A DNA stretch of 64,000 nucleotides from a bacterium. GTDB taxonomy: Bacteria > Desulfobacterota > JAPLJL01. The position numbers were made by a program, and so were the translations under genes. Below, one piece after another: positions 9,201 to 18,852 of the stretch (position 1 is its first letter; each line of letters opens with the position of its first letter). A model generated the notes under the pieces. The model was not told where the DNA came from. It was given only the letters and a program-made list of their open reading frames with translations, and searched no databases. Location of the stretch: positions 1-64,000 of the forward strand of contig JAQTNV010000012.1 of the NCBI GenBank assembly GCA_028713675.1. The letters are read 5' to 3'.

Positions 9201-9740
9201 CCTCATGGTCACCCGGGTTTCCATTTCGTCGTAGGCCTGCTTCAGTTTGGCCTCGGCATTCACGCGCGCGGTGATGTCCCGAGCCAGGCTCAGGACCGAT
9301 ACCACTTTACCGTCCTCGAAAAGCGGGACCGCGTTGATCTCCAGCTCCAGGATCTGGCCATGGACTGTGCGGGTCCGGAGCTTCAAGCCGAAAACCGGGC
9401 GGCCTTCCTTCAGGTCTTCGGATACCCGGATCAGTTCCTCGAGGTTGTCGCCGGCGAAAAAATCCAGGAAACTTTTTTTCTGGAATTCCTCCAGGGACAA
9501 CCCATGGACCTCGAGGGTCGCCGGATTGGCATCGAGAAAAAAACCATCCACGTCGTTGAGGTAGATGTAATCGGGGCTGTGCTGAAAGACCGTGCGATGC
9601 AGTTGCTCGCTCTTTTTCAGCTCTCCCTCAATGCGCTTGTATTCGATATCCCCCGCATTCTCCAGCCTGGCAAACCTTTTACGCAGGTTTTCCAGTTCCC
9701 GGATTAATTCTTCCTTGGATTTATCCTTGTCATTGATCAT
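6210..9740 (-). CDS. Sensor histidine kinase with seven PAS domains, NarL/DegS type
   Basis: The 1176-residue protein has no membrane segment or signal peptide, so it is a soluble cytoplasmic sensor. A short coiled coil (1-40) leads to seven PAS/PAC units starting near residues 43, 205, 332, 460, 588, 714 and 841, most introduced by an ESEELYRTL linker. The kinase core follows: HisKA_3 with ERRRIGHDLHDGLGQ (974-988; probable phosphoacceptor H983) and a HATPase domain with NAIKHG (N1094), DNGVGI (1121-1126) and GLGLQIM (1135-1141). Such kinases normally phosphorylate LuxR/NarL-type response regulators. None is encoded nearby, so this is an orphan kinase. The repeats alternate between two subtypes, which suggests duplication of a two-PAS unit. 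The ligand is unknown. Confidence 0.9.
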   Translation of the reverse strand: MINDKDKSKEELIRELENLRKRFARLENAGDIEYKRIEGELKKSEQLHRTVFQHSPDYIYLNDVDGFFLDANPATLEVHGLSLEEFQKKSFLDFFAGDNLEELIRVSEDLKEGRPVFGLKLRTRTVHGQILELEINAVPLFEDGKVVSVLSLARDITARVNAEAKLKQAYDEMETRVTMRTVELVKANQELRSEIAERQRAEKALRESEELYRTLMETNPDMVLVADLGGRIMAVSRNTLKIMQLEKMEDIIGHQTFEFIAPLDHEAIVQYREKLIHEGSYRNVEITYRRKDGTTFVEEVNVSLLKDANGEPWGLIGVGRDVTERKQAEAARQESEELYRTLVETSPNMIGLLDLEGRIRFMNRRLKEAHGVKKEEDFIGKKVTDLMHPADREKAEANIRRANRGEFNRSNEYSIHLPDGSLAIWETTSALIRDAGGRPKAILAINRDVTEQRKAENALRESEELYRTLVETLPDVITVMDLEGRVIYASPKMFETYGYKSEKEFLGKKFSELTIAQDRGKAIANFRKAIQEGSMQGQEYKAFRKDGTSIIVESRSSVLRDAAGNPKALMGITRDVTERKRSETALRESEERYRTLVETSPEAVFVTDLKGRIKEVSRRALEIMGAREKKDLIGKPVFDFTDSREHAGIKKHLAKILKSQVIRNMERVIKRIDGTTYFGEVSASLLRDDRGNPKELLVTIHDVTERKRAEMALKESEEMYRTLIETSPDVIAMLDMEGRITYATGKIYEMYGYKTEKEFLGKKALDFVSPKDRERAGSNLMKSARLGSLRGNEYPILRKDGKVIVTEVSSALIKDAHGRPKGMIAINRDVTERKRAEEALKESEELYRTLVETSPDAIVSTDLKMRITAASQRALELFGADKKEDLIGKVSLALTDPKDYRENLKNINKIFKGKVVRNVEQVFSRIKGTNFIGEANAALLKDASGNPTGFLASIRDITERKRMEKEILEIAARERRRIGHDLHDGLGQHLAAISFMNKVLENKLAAKCPSEAREAAKISKLISEAITQSRDLSRGVNPVEPRADGLMVSLRQLSANLERIFKVSCAFLCPRRVLVDDNIVSTNLYYIAQEATSNAIKHGKAGQIKIRLAVVRNKLTLSVSDNGVGIQEDFKINRGLGLQIMDYRAKIIGASLNIQPGRKSGTTVTCSLRVPAKVLN

Positions 9741-10051
9741 GGGACCCCCTCCGCGAAAATCCTGGAGATTTGCTCAGAACCAAGCAGCAAAAATCCTCAT
9801 TCCACCGGATATATTCACCCCTTATCTTATTGTCTTAAAGTTTCATAATAACAAACCGGGATTGGAGGTCAAGAAAACGGCAAATAAAAGCCGGCGGCGG
9901 GAAACCGGCCATAGCGGGAAACTGGAAAATATCCCTTTATATATATAATATTCATTATTATTAGAGGGTGTTCTGGTTTCTTCGTTAGGAAGGCATCGCA
10001 TCAGCAAGCTGATGCACTCCATATTAACGATTATAACCCGCGGGAGGAGAG
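9741..10051. other. Region between the sensor kinase and ilvD
   Basis: The divergent promoters of the kinase gene and the ilv operon should lie here. I see an AT-rich stretch with TATAAT at 9944-9949 but no good -35 element at the right distance. A palindromic repeat GCATCAGCAAGCTGATGC is at 9998-10015, followed by CACTCC. No attenuator peptide or T-box motif is recognisable. Confidence 0.5.
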
Positions 10052-11734
10052 ATGAAGAGAATCAGCAGGCGGATCACGGAGGGGATCGACCGGGCCCCGC
10101 ATCGGGCCCTGCTGCACGCCACCGGGGTGGACCCCTGCCAGCTGGGCGAGCCCCTGGTCGGGATCGCCAGTTCCTTCAGCGACCTGGTGCCCGGGCATAT
10201 CGGGATGCGCGAGCTCGAGCGTTTCATCGAGCGCGGGATCGCCGGCGGCGGGGGTGTGCCTTTCGTCTTCGGCCTCCCGGCCATCTGCGACGGGATCGCC
10301 ATGGGCCACCGGGGAATGCACTTTTCCCTGCCCTCCCGCGAGCTGATCGCCGACTCGGTGGAATCCGTGGCCGAGGCCCACGCCCTGGACGGCCTGGTCC
10401 TCCTGACCAACTGCGACAAGATCACCCCGGGGATGCTGATGGCCGCCGCCCGCCTGGACATCCCGGCCATCGTCGTCACCGCCGGCCCGATGATCTCCGG
10501 GCGCCTGGAGATGCGCCGCCTCGACCTGGTCCGCGACACCTTCGAGGCCGTGGGCCGGTGCCGGGGGGGAACGATGAGCGAGGATGAGGTCCACGCCCTC
10601 GAGCTCGAGGCCTGCCCGGGAGCCGGCGCCTGCCAGGGCCTTTATACCGCCAACTCGATGTCCATCCTGACCGAGGTGATGGGGATGAGCCTCCCCGGCT
10701 GCGGGACCGCCCTAGCCGCGAGTTCCCGGAAGCGCCGGATCGCCTACCGGAGCGGGCTCGAGATCGTCCGCCTGATCCGGGAGGGCGTTTCCGCGCGGAA
10801 AATCATGACCCCGGCGGCATTTCATAACGCCATCCGGGTGGACATGGCCATGGGTGGGTCGACCAACACGATTCTCCATCTCCTGGCCATCGCTTCCGAG
10901 GCCCTGGTCCGGCTTCCCCTGGAAAAATTCGACGAGATTTCCCGGAAGATCCCCCAGATCGCCTATATCCGGCCTTCGGGCGAACACTTCCTGGAAGATT
11001 TGGATGCGGCCGGCGGGGTGCCGGCCCTCCTCCACCGATTGAAAGACAAGATCGAGGACAACCCCACCGTTTCGGGGCTCCGGATGAAGGAGATCGCCCG
11101 GAAATTCCGCCCCCATGAGGACCAGGTGGTCCGTCCCCTGAACAAGGCCTACCGGCCCGACGGCGGGATCGCGATTCTCCGGGGCAACCTGGCCCCGGAG
11201 GGTGCGGTGGTCAAGCAGGCCTCCGTCTCCAATAAAATGATGCGTTTCACCGGGAAGGCCCGGGTCTTCAATTCCGAGGATGAAGCGAGCCTCGCGATCA
11301 AGGCCAGGCGGATCCGGCCCGGGGACGTGGTGGTCGTCCGCTACGAGGGCCCGAAGGGCGGCCCCGGGATGCGGGAGATGCTCGAGCCCACCTCCGCGAT
11401 CGTGGGGATGGGGCTTTCCGACTCGGTCGCCCTGATCACCGACGGGCGCTTCTCCGGCGGGACCCGCGGCCCCTGCCTGGGGCACGTCTCGCCCGAGGCC
11501 CAGGCGGGCGGCCCGATCGCCCTGATCCGGCCCGGCGACCTGATCGAGATCGATATCCCCGGGCGCCGGCTCGAGCTCAAGGTCGACCCGAAAATCCTCG
11601 CGGAAAGAAGGAAAAAATGGCAGGCCCCCCCGCCCCGTTTCCAGCGGGGCTGGCTCGCCCGCTACACCGCCCTGGTGACCTCGGCGTCCACGGGGGCGAT
11701 TCTTGAGCCGCCGGACCAAAAGCCGAAAGCATAG
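10052..11734 (+). CDS. ilvD: Dihydroxy-acid dehydratase
   Basis: This 560-residue iron-sulfur enzyme dehydrates 2,3-dihydroxy-isovalerate and 2,3-dihydroxy-3-methylvalerate to the 2-keto acids in valine and isoleucine synthesis. Cluster and active-site motifs are ICDGIAMGH (78-86), [10 protein letters not shown] (C121), CPGAGACQG (C188 and C194) and [12 protein letters not shown] near the C-terminus. The early PCN cysteine of the [2Fe-2S] subgroup is replaced by PGH (47-49), as in the oxygen-sensitive E. coli-type enzymes. GGGAGGAG precedes the ATG. It is the first gene of the ilv-psd-pssA-leuA cluster. Length is typical. Confidence 0.95.
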   Translation: MKRISRRITEGIDRAPHRALLHATGVDPCQLGEPLVGIASSFSDLVPGHIGMRELERFIERGIAGGGGVPFVFGLPAICDGIAMGHRGMHFSLPSRELIADSVESVAEAHALDGLVLLTNCDKITPGMLMAAARLDIPAIVVTAGPMISGRLEMRRLDLVRDTFEAVGRCRGGTMSEDEVHALELEACPGAGACQGLYTANSMSILTEVMGMSLPGCGTALAASSRKRRIAYRSGLEIVRLIREGVSARKIMTPAAFHNAIRVDMAMGGSTNTILHLLAIASEALVRLPLEKFDEISRKIPQIAYIRPSGEHFLEDLDAAGGVPALLHRLKDKIEDNPTVSGLRMKEIARKFRPHEDQVVRPLNKAYRPDGGIAILRGNLAPEGAVVKQASVSNKMMRFTGKARVFNSEDEASLAIKARRIRPGDVVVVRYEGPKGGPGMREMLEPTSAIVGMGLSDSVALITDGRFSGGTRGPCLGHVSPEAQAGGPIALIRPGDLIEIDIPGRRLELKVDPKILAERRKKWQAPPPRFQRGWLARYTALVTSASTGAILEPPDQKPKA

Positions 11735-11913
11735 AGCATAGGGCAAAGGGCATAGAGCGTAAAAGACCAACTTGTTTCGGCCCTGCTCCCTGCAACCCGC
11801 CGCCAGCGTGGCTGTTTCGACCGCTCAACCGCTCGGATCAACCGGAAAGGCCCTGCGACTTGATTCTCCAAGGGAATTAGGTATTTAATATCTATTTACG
11901 GGGGACATTTCTC

Positions 11914-13596
11914 ATGAAAAAAACCGGGGCGCAGATTTTAGTTGATTGCCTAGTTAAAGAAGGGGTGGACACCATCTTCGGTTATCCCGGCGGGGCGGTC
12001 CTGACCATTTATGACGCCCTTTACCATTCCCCCCTCCGGCACATCCTGGTGCGCCACGAGCAGGGCGCCGTGCACGCCGCCGACGGCTACGCCCGGGCCA
12101 GCGGCAAGCCCGGCGTGGTGGTGGTCACCAGCGGCCCCGGCGCCACCAATACCGTGACCGGCATCGCCACCGCGGCGATGGACAGCTCGCCCCTGGTGGT
12201 TTTCTCCGGCCAGGTCAACACCCCCCTGATCGGGAACGACGCCTTCCAGGAGGCGGACATCGTGGGCATCACCCGCCCCTGCACCAAGAACAATTACCTG
12301 GTCAAGGACGTGAAAACCCTGGCCCCCATCATCCGGGAGGCCTTTTACCTGGCCCGGACCGGACGCCCGGGCCCGGTCCTGATCGACATCCCCAAAGACA
12401 TCCAGGCCCAGTCCACCGATTACGTTTTCCCCAGGCAGGTCGTGCCCCGGGGTTACCACCCCACCTACGACGGTCATCCCGGGCAGATCCAGCGTTGTCT
12501 CGAGCTGCTCGCGACCGCTGAGCGGCCGGTGCTTTACGTCGGCGGGGGGGTAATCCTTTCCGGGGCCGCGCCCGAGATCCTGAAGTTCGCCGAAGCGGAA
12601 AACATCCCCGTCACCATGACCCTGATGGGGCTCGGAGGGTTCCCGGGCTCCCACCGGCTTTCCCTCGGGATGCTCGGGATGCACGGCACCTACTGGGCCA
12701 ACCTGGCGGTCACCGAATGCGACCTCCTGATCGGGATCGGGGCCCGCTTCGACGACCGGGTGACGGGCAAGATCAACGAGTTCGCCCCCCTGGCCAAGAA
12801 GGTTCACATCGACATCGACCCCACCTCGATCTCCAAAAGCGTCAAGGTCCACCTCCCGATCGTCGGCGACGTCAAGCATGTCCTCCGGCAGCTCCTGGCG
12901 GACGCTCCCCGGCCCCGGGCGGAGATCGCCAGGGCCCGGCAGAAATGGCTCAAGCGGATCGCGGAATGGAAAAAGGACAAGCCCCTTTCCTACCGGCACG
13001 GAAAAATGATCAAGCCCCAGGCCGTGGTGGAGGCGCTCTGCCGGGCGACCAAAGGCGATGCGATCATCACCACCGAGGTCGGGCAGAACCAGATGTGGAC
13101 CGCGCTTTTTTACGAATTCAATCATCCCCGCCAGCTGATCACCTCGGGCGGTCTCGGCACCATGGGTTTCGGCCTGCCCGCCGCGATCGGGGCCCAGGCC
13201 GCTTTCCCGGGAAAAACCGTCATCGACATCGCCGGCGACGGTTCGATCCAGATGAACATCCAGGAGCTCGCCACCGCGGTCCAGCACAAATTGCCGGTCA
13301 AGGTGGCCATCCTGAACAACGGTTTTCTGGGCATGGTCCGCCAGTGGCAGAAGCTCTTTTACGGCGGCCGCTACTCCCACTCCCGGATGGATGTCTCCCC
13401 CGATTTCGTCAAGCTGGCCGAGGCCTACGGGGCCACCGGTCTCCGGGCCCAACTGCCCGCGGAGGTCGAGCCGGTGATCGCGAAAGCCCTGAAGACCAAA
13501 GGCCCGGTGATCATGGACTTCGTGGTGGAGCCGGAAGAGGATGTTTCCCCGATGGTGCCGGCCGGGGAGGCGATCAACAAGATGATCCTGTTGTAG
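11914..13596 (+). CDS. ilvB: Acetolactate synthase, large (catalytic) subunit
   Basis: This 560-residue thiamine diphosphate enzyme condenses two pyruvates to acetolactate, or pyruvate and 2-ketobutyrate to acetohydroxybutyrate. The catalytic glutamate is E49 in [18 protein letters not shown]. The ThDP/Mg motif runs from AGDGSIQMN to [14 protein letters not shown] in the C-terminal third. The middle domain holds the FAD site typical of this branch. A GGGGGAC site lies upstream of the ATG. Its regulatory partner ilvN follows after 109 bases. The 179 bases before it carry GCATAGGGC-type word repeats and no other gene. Confidence 0.95.
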   Translation: MKKTGAQILVDCLVKEGVDTIFGYPGGAVLTIYDALYHSPLRHILVRHEQGAVHAADGYARASGKPGVVVVTSGPGATNTVTGIATAAMDSSPLVVFSGQVNTPLIGNDAFQEADIVGITRPCTKNNYLVKDVKTLAPIIREAFYLARTGRPGPVLIDIPKDIQAQSTDYVFPRQVVPRGYHPTYDGHPGQIQRCLELLATAERPVLYVGGGVILSGAAPEILKFAEAENIPVTMTLMGLGGFPGSHRLSLGMLGMHGTYWANLAVTECDLLIGIGARFDDRVTGKINEFAPLAKKVHIDIDPTSISKSVKVHLPIVGDVKHVLRQLLADAPRPRAEIARARQKWLKRIAEWKKDKPLSYRHGKMIKPQAVVEALCRATKGDAIITTEVGQNQMWTALFYEFNHPRQLITSGGLGTMGFGLPAAIGAQAAFPGKTVIDIAGDGSIQMNIQELATAVQHKLPVKVAILNNGFLGMVRQWQKLFYGGRYSHSRMDVSPDFVKLAEAYGATGLRAQLPAEVEPVIAKALKTKGPVIMDFVVEPEEDVSPMVPAGEAINKMILL

Positions 13597-13705
13597 CATA
13601 GGGCATAGCCTCCGGCCCGTAGGGCCTACGGCCCGGAGGGGGCAAAGCGCAGAGAGCATAGAAAGTCAGGAAAAAAGTAATGCCGGAAAAACTGAGGATA
13701 TAAAA

Positions 13706-14227
13706 ATGCGAAAACATACCATCTCGGTTCTCGTCGAAAACCAATTCGGGGTCCTGGCCAAGGTAGCGGGGATGTTTTCCGCCCGGGGCTACAACATCGA
13801 GAGCCTGTCGGTGGCCGAGACCCTCGACCCCACCATCTCCCGGATGACCATCGTCACCCGGGGCGACGACCCGATCATCGAGCAGATCACCAAGCATTTG
13901 AACAAGCTCGTCCCGGTGATCAAGGTCAGCGACCTGACCGGAACCCCTCACATCGACCGGGAGATGGCCCTGATCAAGGTCGAGGCCAAGGAAAAGAACC
14001 GGGCCGAGATCCTGCGGATCGCGGAGATCTTCCGGGGCAAGATCGTGGATGTTTCCCCCACCTCCTTCGTGATCGAGGTGACCGGCGATGACGAAAAGAT
14101 CACGGCCTTCCTCGCCCTCCTGAAACCGCTGGGGATCAAGGAGATCGGCCGCTCCGGCAAGGTCGCGATGGGGAGAGGACCGAAAACCGCCGGGGTGGAG
14201 CCGAACGGGGAGAAAGAAGGTGGTTAG
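13706..14227 (+). CDS. ilvN: Acetolactate synthase, small (regulatory) subunit
   Basis: This 173-residue protein has an N-terminal ACT domain (about 3-78; [21 protein letters not shown], where G14 is the usual effector-site glycine) and the IlvH-type C-terminal domain to about 160. It binds branched-chain amino acids, mostly valine, and controls IlvB. The tail ([18 protein letters not shown]) is variable in the family. It follows ilvB directly. The gap between them contains a near-perfect GC-rich palindrome (about 13610-13641) that could be a processing or pausing hairpin. Confidence 0.93.
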   Translation: MRKHTISVLVENQFGVLAKVAGMFSARGYNIESLSVAETLDPTISRMTIVTRGDDPIIEQITKHLNKLVPVIKVSDLTGTPHIDREMALIKVEAKEKNRAEILRIAEIFRGKIVDVSPTSFVIEVTGDDEKITAFLALLKPLGIKEIGRSGKVAMGRGPKTAGVEPNGEKEGG

Positions 14228-14436
14228 AAAATTGACGATTGACGATTGACGATTGGAATAAAATAGTAAACATGCCAAAGACAAGCGTGAAGTGATTAAA
14301 TAAGGGAAGGCTTTTTTGTAAATAATGCCAATCCATATATTGGGTATTAATGATTTTCATTCGTCAATCTATTTATCCCGAGGTCTTGCGAGGGACAATC
14401 GTCATTCGTCAATTTAAATAAGGAAGGGAGGAGCAG
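14228..14436. repeat. TTGACGAT word repeats between ilvN and ilvC
   Basis: Three tandem TTGACGA units stand at 14231-14255, and inverted ATTCGTCAAT copies stand near 14357 and 14402. Together they could fold the message between ilvN and ilvC. A similar TTGACGAATGACGATTG word recurs near 63698. No gene is visible. Confidence 0.55.
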
Positions 14437-15462
14437 ATGAAGGTATACCACGACCAGGACGCCAATTTGAAAGTATTCCAGGGCAAGAAAGTCGGGATCA
14501 TCGGATACGGGAGCCAGGGCCACGCCCAGGCCCAGAACCTGCGGGACAGCGGGATCACGGTTCTGGTGGCCCAGCGGCCCGGCGGACCCAATTTCCGTTT
14601 AGCCAAGGAACACGGTTTCAACCCGGCTTCCGCGGCCGAAGTCGCCCGGCAATGCGATGTCCTCCAGATCCTGGTTCCCGACGAGCGGCAGGCCGGCATC
14701 TATGAGATGGAAATAAAGCCCGCGCTCAAGCGGGGAAAGACCCTGATGTTTTCCCATGGGTTCAGCATCCACTTCGGACAGATCGTACCCCCGCCGGAGG
14801 TGGACGTGATCATGGTCGCTCCCAAGGGGCCGGGCCACCTGGTCCGGCACGAATACGTCGAGGGGCGCGGGGTGCCCGCTCTGATCGCCATCCAGCAGAA
14901 CCCCTCCAAGAAGGCCAAGCAGACGGCCCTGGCCTACGCCCGGGGGATCGGCGCGACCCGGGCCGGGGTCCTGGAAACCACTTTCCGGGAGGAAACCGAG
15001 ACCGATCTTTTCGGCGAACAGGCCGTGCTCTGCGGCGGATTGACCCAGCTGATGCTGGCCGGCTTCGAAACCCTGGTCGAGGCCGGTTACGCCCCGGAGA
15101 TGGCTTACTTCGAGTGCATCCACGAGATGAAGCTCATCATCGACCTGATTTACTCCGGGGGCATCGCCAAGATGCGCGACTCGATCAGCAACACCGCCCG
15201 CTATGGCGATCTGACCCGCGGTTCCCGGATCATCAACGAGTCCGTGCGGGAGGAAATGTGGGAGACCCTCTCCCAGATTCAGAACGGCGAATTCGCCCGG
15301 GAATGGATCCTGGAAAACCAGGCCGGCCGCCCGGTCTTCAACGCCCTTTCCCGGGAGGGGGAAGCCCACCTCGCGGAAAAGGTCGGGGTCGAACTCCGGA
15401 AGCTGATGCCCTGGATGAAATCCGCACCGGCGGGAGCGAAGAAACAAAAAAGCAGCAAGTAG
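14437..15462 (+). CDS. ilvC: Ketol-acid reductoisomerase
   Basis: This 341-residue class I enzyme isomerises and reduces acetolactate or acetohydroxybutyrate with NAD(P)H and Mg. The Rossmann fold begins with [13 protein letters not shown] (23-35), and the knotted C-terminal domain carries the acidic metal site ([17 protein letters not shown], about 188-204). An excellent GGAAGGGAGGAG site precedes the ATG. It is the fourth gene of the ilv cluster. The C-terminal lysine-rich tail ([10 protein letters not shown]) is not part of the conserved fold. Confidence 0.95.
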   Translation: MKVYHDQDANLKVFQGKKVGIIGYGSQGHAQAQNLRDSGITVLVAQRPGGPNFRLAKEHGFNPASAAEVARQCDVLQILVPDERQAGIYEMEIKPALKRGKTLMFSHGFSIHFGQIVPPPEVDVIMVAPKGPGHLVRHEYVEGRGVPALIAIQQNPSKKAKQTALAYARGIGATRAGVLETTFREETETDLFGEQAVLCGGLTQLMLAGFETLVEAGYAPEMAYFECIHEMKLIIDLIYSGGIAKMRDSISNTARYGDLTRGSRIINESVREEMWETLSQIQNGEFAREWILENQAGRPVFNALSREGEAHLAEKVGVELRKLMPWMKSAPAGAKKQKSSK

Positions 15463-15655
15463 CAGGTAACCGGTAACCGGAAAAAGAAGGTGGCTGGGTT
15501 GCTGGGTGGTTAGGTAGTTCGAAAACAACGTACCTAACGAACCGAACGTTCTTAACGAGAAGGACCAGATAGACCAGATGGACGAGGCAGACAAAACAGA
15601 CGCTCTGAACTCTATGCTCTATGCCCTATGCCTATAACCTATGACCTTATGTTAA

Positions 15656-16342
15656 ATGGATAACACCTGTTCGCAAAAAACCAAGGCCGTGGTTGAGACC
15701 CGGGAGGATTTTCATTTTCCTTTCGCCCGGGAGGGTTTTTTTCTCATCGGGATCGGCCTGGCCGGGGTGGCTTGCGGTCTTTTCCTTAAATTCTACGGCT
15801 TCGCGGGGGTTTTCCTCCTCTTTACCCTTTTCTCGCTTTATTTTTTCCGCGACCCGCGCCGCTGCCTGAAGATCGGCCCGGAGATCATCATTTCCCCGGC
15901 GGACGGGAGGATCATCGAGGTCGGCCGGATCCGGGAAGACAACTTCCTCAAGGCCGAGGTGAACTGGGTGGTGATCTTCATGTCCCCCCTGAACGTGCAC
16001 GTCAACCGCGCCCCGGTCACCGGCCGGGTTTTCGGGAAGGAAAAAAGCGGCCGGGCCTACCTGGTCGCCTCCCGGCCGGAGGCGGCGCGCCGGAATGTCC
16101 AGGTTTCCCTGGCCTTCCGGATGGAAAACGGACGCGGGGTGATGATCAAGCAGATCGTGGGCGCGGTGGCCCGCCGGATTGTCTGTCACCCGCAGGTGGG
16201 CGATAATCTTAGGCAGGGAGAGCGGATCGGCCTGATCCGCTTCGGCTCCCGGGTGGAAATTTTCCTGCCCGACCCGGTCCGGATCAAAGTCCGGCCGGGC
16301 GACCTGGTCCGGGGCGGGGAAACCATAATCGGAGAATGGTAA
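15656..16342 (+). CDS. psd: Phosphatidylserine decarboxylase proenzyme
   Basis: This 228-residue membrane enzyme decarboxylates phosphatidylserine to phosphatidylethanolamine. It is the short form known from archaea and many Desulfobacterota. A hydrophobic hairpin (about 25-63) anchors it. SPADGRI (80-86) and MSPLNVHVNR (109-118) are family motifs. Self-cleavage is expected between G197 and S198 in IRFGSRVEIFLP, giving the pyruvoyl group. The start has no good ribosome binding site. Its stop codon overlaps the start of pssA, so the two are translationally coupled. Confidence 0.93.
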   Translation: MDNTCSQKTKAVVETREDFHFPFAREGFFLIGIGLAGVACGLFLKFYGFAGVFLLFTLFSLYFFRDPRRCLKIGPEIIISPADGRIIEVGRIREDNFLKAEVNWVVIFMSPLNVHVNRAPVTGRVFGKEKSGRAYLVASRPEAARRNVQVSLAFRMENGRGVMIKQIVGAVARRIVCHPQVGDNLRQGERIGLIRFGSRVEIFLPDPVRIKVRPGDLVRGGETIIGEW

Positions 16343-17196
16343 TGCCGACTCTCAGGATGAAAAAAAGCAAACAGCTCCGAGAAAAGATCCGGGGCATCCC
16401 CATCGCCCCCAACCTGGTGACCACCGCCAGCCTTTTCTGCGGTTTTTACTCGATCATGCTCTCGATCCACGGCGAATTTCAGAAAGCCGCCTGGCTGATC
16501 ATGGGCGCGGCCCTCTTCGATATGTTCGACGGCCTGGTGGCCCGGCTCACCCGCTCCCAGAGCCAGTTCGGGAAAGAGTACGATTCCCTTTCCGACCTGC
16601 TCTCCTTCGGAGCCGCCCCCTCGATCCTGATGTATCTCTGGGCCCTTCAGTCCCTCGACCGGCTGGGCTGGTCCGCGGCCTTCCTTTTCACCGCTTGCGC
16701 CGCCCTCCGGCTGGCCCGCTTCAACATCCATACCGTAGTGACGGAAACACCCAAGGGCGATTTTACCGGGCTGGCTTCCACCTCCGCCGGCACCACTGTG
16801 GCCTCGATCGTGCTTTTTTTCCACGAGTTCGGTCTCTCCCCCTCCGATACCTACCCGTATTCCTTCCTCATCACTCATAGCGGCCTGGCGCTCCTGATGG
16901 TCAGCCCCCTGCCCTACCGGAGCCACAAGGATCTGAACCTCCGGGCCCGGAAACCTTTTTACATCATGCTCATCGCGATCGCGATTTTTACGCTCATTGT
17001 CCTCAACCCGGAAATGATGTTTATCATCGGGTTCGGGTCCTACGCCCTCTCCGGCCCGTGCGAATGGCTCTGGAAAAGATTGCGCCGGCCGCGGGCCGTG
17101 GAGCCGGTGATCGAATTCAAAAAACCGGGAACCGAAATCAAGAATCGGGAACCGATCGAGGCTTCCGCCGATGGCCGAACTGGTAAAAATATTTGA
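16342..17196 (+). CDS. pssA: CDP-diacylglycerol-serine O-phosphatidyltransferase
   Basis: This integral membrane enzyme (284 residues) makes phosphatidylserine from CDP-diacylglycerol and serine. The CDP-alcohol phosphotransferase motif D-G-x2-A-R-x8-G-x3-D-x3-D is complete in FDGLVARLTRSQSQF through YDSLSD (about 62-85). Several hydrophobic segments follow. I chose the ATG at 16342, which overlaps the psd stop (TAATG) and has GGAG seven bases upstream; an in-frame ATG at 16336 would add two residues. Its 3' end overlaps leuA by 26 bases. With psd it completes phosphatidylethanolamine synthesis. Confidence 0.93.
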   Translation: MPTLRMKKSKQLREKIRGIPIAPNLVTTASLFCGFYSIMLSIHGEFQKAAWLIMGAALFDMFDGLVARLTRSQSQFGKEYDSLSDLLSFGAAPSILMYLWALQSLDRLGWSAAFLFTACAALRLARFNIHTVVTETPKGDFTGLASTSAGTTVASIVLFFHEFGLSPSDTYPYSFLITHSGLALLMVSPLPYRSHKDLNLRARKPFYIMLIAIAIFTLIVLNPEMMFIIGFGSYALSGPCEWLWKRLRRPRAVEPVIEFKKPGTEIKNREPIEASADGRTGKNI

Positions 17197-18712
17197 CACC
17201 ACCCTCCGGGACGGCGAGCAGTCCCCCGGAGCAAGCATGAACCCGGAGGAAAAAATCCGGGTGGCCAAGCAGCTGGAGCGCCTCCAGGTGGACGTGATCG
17301 AGGCCGGGTTTCCCATCTCCTCCGAGGGGGATTTTCAATCGGTCCGCCGGATCGCCCGGGAGGTAAAGGGGGTCGAAATCGCCGGGCTGTGCCGGACCGA
17401 CCTCCCCGACATCGACCGCTGCTGGGAGGCCATCCGCGAGGCGGAGGTCCCCCGGATCCACACCTTCATCGCCACCTCGGACATCCACCTCGAGCACAAG
17501 CTCCGGAAAACCCGGGCAGAGGTGCTCCGGGACGTGGCCCGGGCGGTGGCCCACGCGCGCCGCTACCTGGAAAATGTGGAATTCTCCGCCGAGGACGCCA
17601 CCCGGAGCGACCCTGATTACCTGGTCCAGGTCTGCCGGGTCGCGATCGAAAACGGGGCGAACACCCTCAACATTCCCGACACCGTGGGTTTTACCACCCC
17701 CGAGGAATATGCCCTCCTGATCCGCCTGATCCGGGAGGAAGTCGTGAAAAATAATCCCGTGGTCCTCAGCGTCCACTGCCACGACGACCTGGGGATGGCG
17801 GTGGCCAATACCCTGGCCGCCCTCCGCGAGGGAGCCCGGCAGGTGGAATGCACGATCAACGGGATCGGGGAGCGGGCCGGGAACACCGCGATGGAAGAAG
17901 TGGTCATGGCCCTGAAAACCCGCAAGAAATTCTACGGGCTCGAGACCCGGATCGTGACCGAGCAGATCTATCCCGCGAGCCGGATGCTTTCCAAAATCAC
18001 CGGGGTCGTGGTCCAGCCCAACAAGGCCATCGTCGGGTCCAACGCCTTCGCCCATGAGGCCGGCATCCACGTGGCCGGGGTCTTAAAAAACCCCCTCACC
18101 TATGAAATCATGAAGCCCGAGACCATCGGCCTGGCTTCCAACCTGATCGTCCTCGGGAAACATTCCGGGCACAACGCCTTCCGGGACCGGGTCAAAGCCC
18201 TGGGATACGAACTGGACGACGCCGCTCTGAACAAGTCCTTCAAGCGCTTCAAGGCCGTGGCCGACAAGAAGAAAGAGGTCTTTGACGAGGACATCGAGGC
18301 GATCGTGGCCGACGAGATCTTCCGGGCCCCCGACCGTTACCACCTGATCTCCATGAACATCGCCACCGGGAGCGAGATGATCCCCACCGCCACGGTCCAG
18401 ATCGAATTGGAGGGGAAGATTCTCCGGGGCGCCTCGACCGGGGACGGCCCGGTGGACGCGATCTACCAGACCATCGCCGAGATCACCGGCACCAAGGCCA
18501 AGCTCCTCCGCTTCGACATCAACGCCATCACCGGCGGGGCCGACGCCCAGGGCGAGGTGACCGTCCGCCTCTCCGAGGAAAATTACATCGCCATCGGCCA
18601 GGGCGCCCACACCGATATTCTCGTCGCCAGCGCCCGGGCCTATATCAACGCCCTGAACAAGCTCGAGCACCTGAAGCACCGCGGGGCCGAGGTCCGCTCC
18701 CCCGGGCTGTAG
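17171..18712 (+). CDS. leuA: 2-isopropylmalate synthase
   Basis: This 513-residue enzyme condenses acetyl-CoA with 2-ketoisovalerate, the first step of leucine synthesis. The HMGL-like TIM barrel starts with DTTLRDGEQSPG (9-20). HCHDDLGMAVANTLAA carries the metal-binding histidines, and GIGERAGNTAMEEVVMAL is the LeuA signature. The C-terminal regulatory domain (about 390-505) is the leucine feedback domain. It overlaps the end of pssA by 26 bases and closes the operon. HCHDD instead of the more common HCHND is a mild variation. Confidence 0.94.
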   Translation: MAELVKIFDTTLRDGEQSPGASMNPEEKIRVAKQLERLQVDVIEAGFPISSEGDFQSVRRIAREVKGVEIAGLCRTDLPDIDRCWEAIREAEVPRIHTFIATSDIHLEHKLRKTRAEVLRDVARAVAHARRYLENVEFSAEDATRSDPDYLVQVCRVAIENGANTLNIPDTVGFTTPEEYALLIRLIREEVVKNNPVVLSVHCHDDLGMAVANTLAALREGARQVECTINGIGERAGNTAMEEVVMALKTRKKFYGLETRIVTEQIYPASRMLSKITGVVVQPNKAIVGSNAFAHEAGIHVAGVLKNPLTYEIMKPETIGLASNLIVLGKHSGHNAFRDRVKALGYELDDAALNKSFKRFKAVADKKKEVFDEDIEAIVADEIFRAPDRYHLISMNIATGSEMIPTATVQIELEGKILRGASTGDGPVDAIYQTIAEITGTKAKLLRFDINAITGGADAQGEVTVRLSEENYIAIGQGAHTDILVASARAYINALNKLEHLKHRGAEVRSPGL

Positions 18713-18810
18713 CGCAAAGCGCGGGGAGCAAAGCGCATTGTGCAACATGAAAATGTAGTTGCCCGATTTATTTATCCTGACTTCGGAAGGATCGGGCACA
18801 TTTATGGACT

Positions 18811-18852
18811 GCATCAGCTTGCTTGCCCTGAGTTATATCGAAGGGCTGATGC
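18811..18852. repeat. Palindromic repeat interrupted by a second repeat
   Basis: The halves GCATCAGCTT (18811-18820) and GCTGATGC (18845-18852) belong to the palindrome seen intact at 9998-10015 and 26849-26866. Between them lie 24 bases (18821-18844) of the TGCCCTGAG-N5-TCGAAGG repeat, also found at 41702-41725 and 4151-4171. One repeat appears to sit inside another. Confidence 0.6.

Noticed and set aside
9741-10051. Attenuation leader or T-box ahead of ilvD
   Set aside because: No leader peptide rich in I, L or V codons and no T-box sequence could be seen.
11950-13659. Long minus-strand open frame (569 codons) opposite ilvB
   Set aside because: It is a GC-rich antisense shadow with no family features; ilvB on the plus strand is certain.
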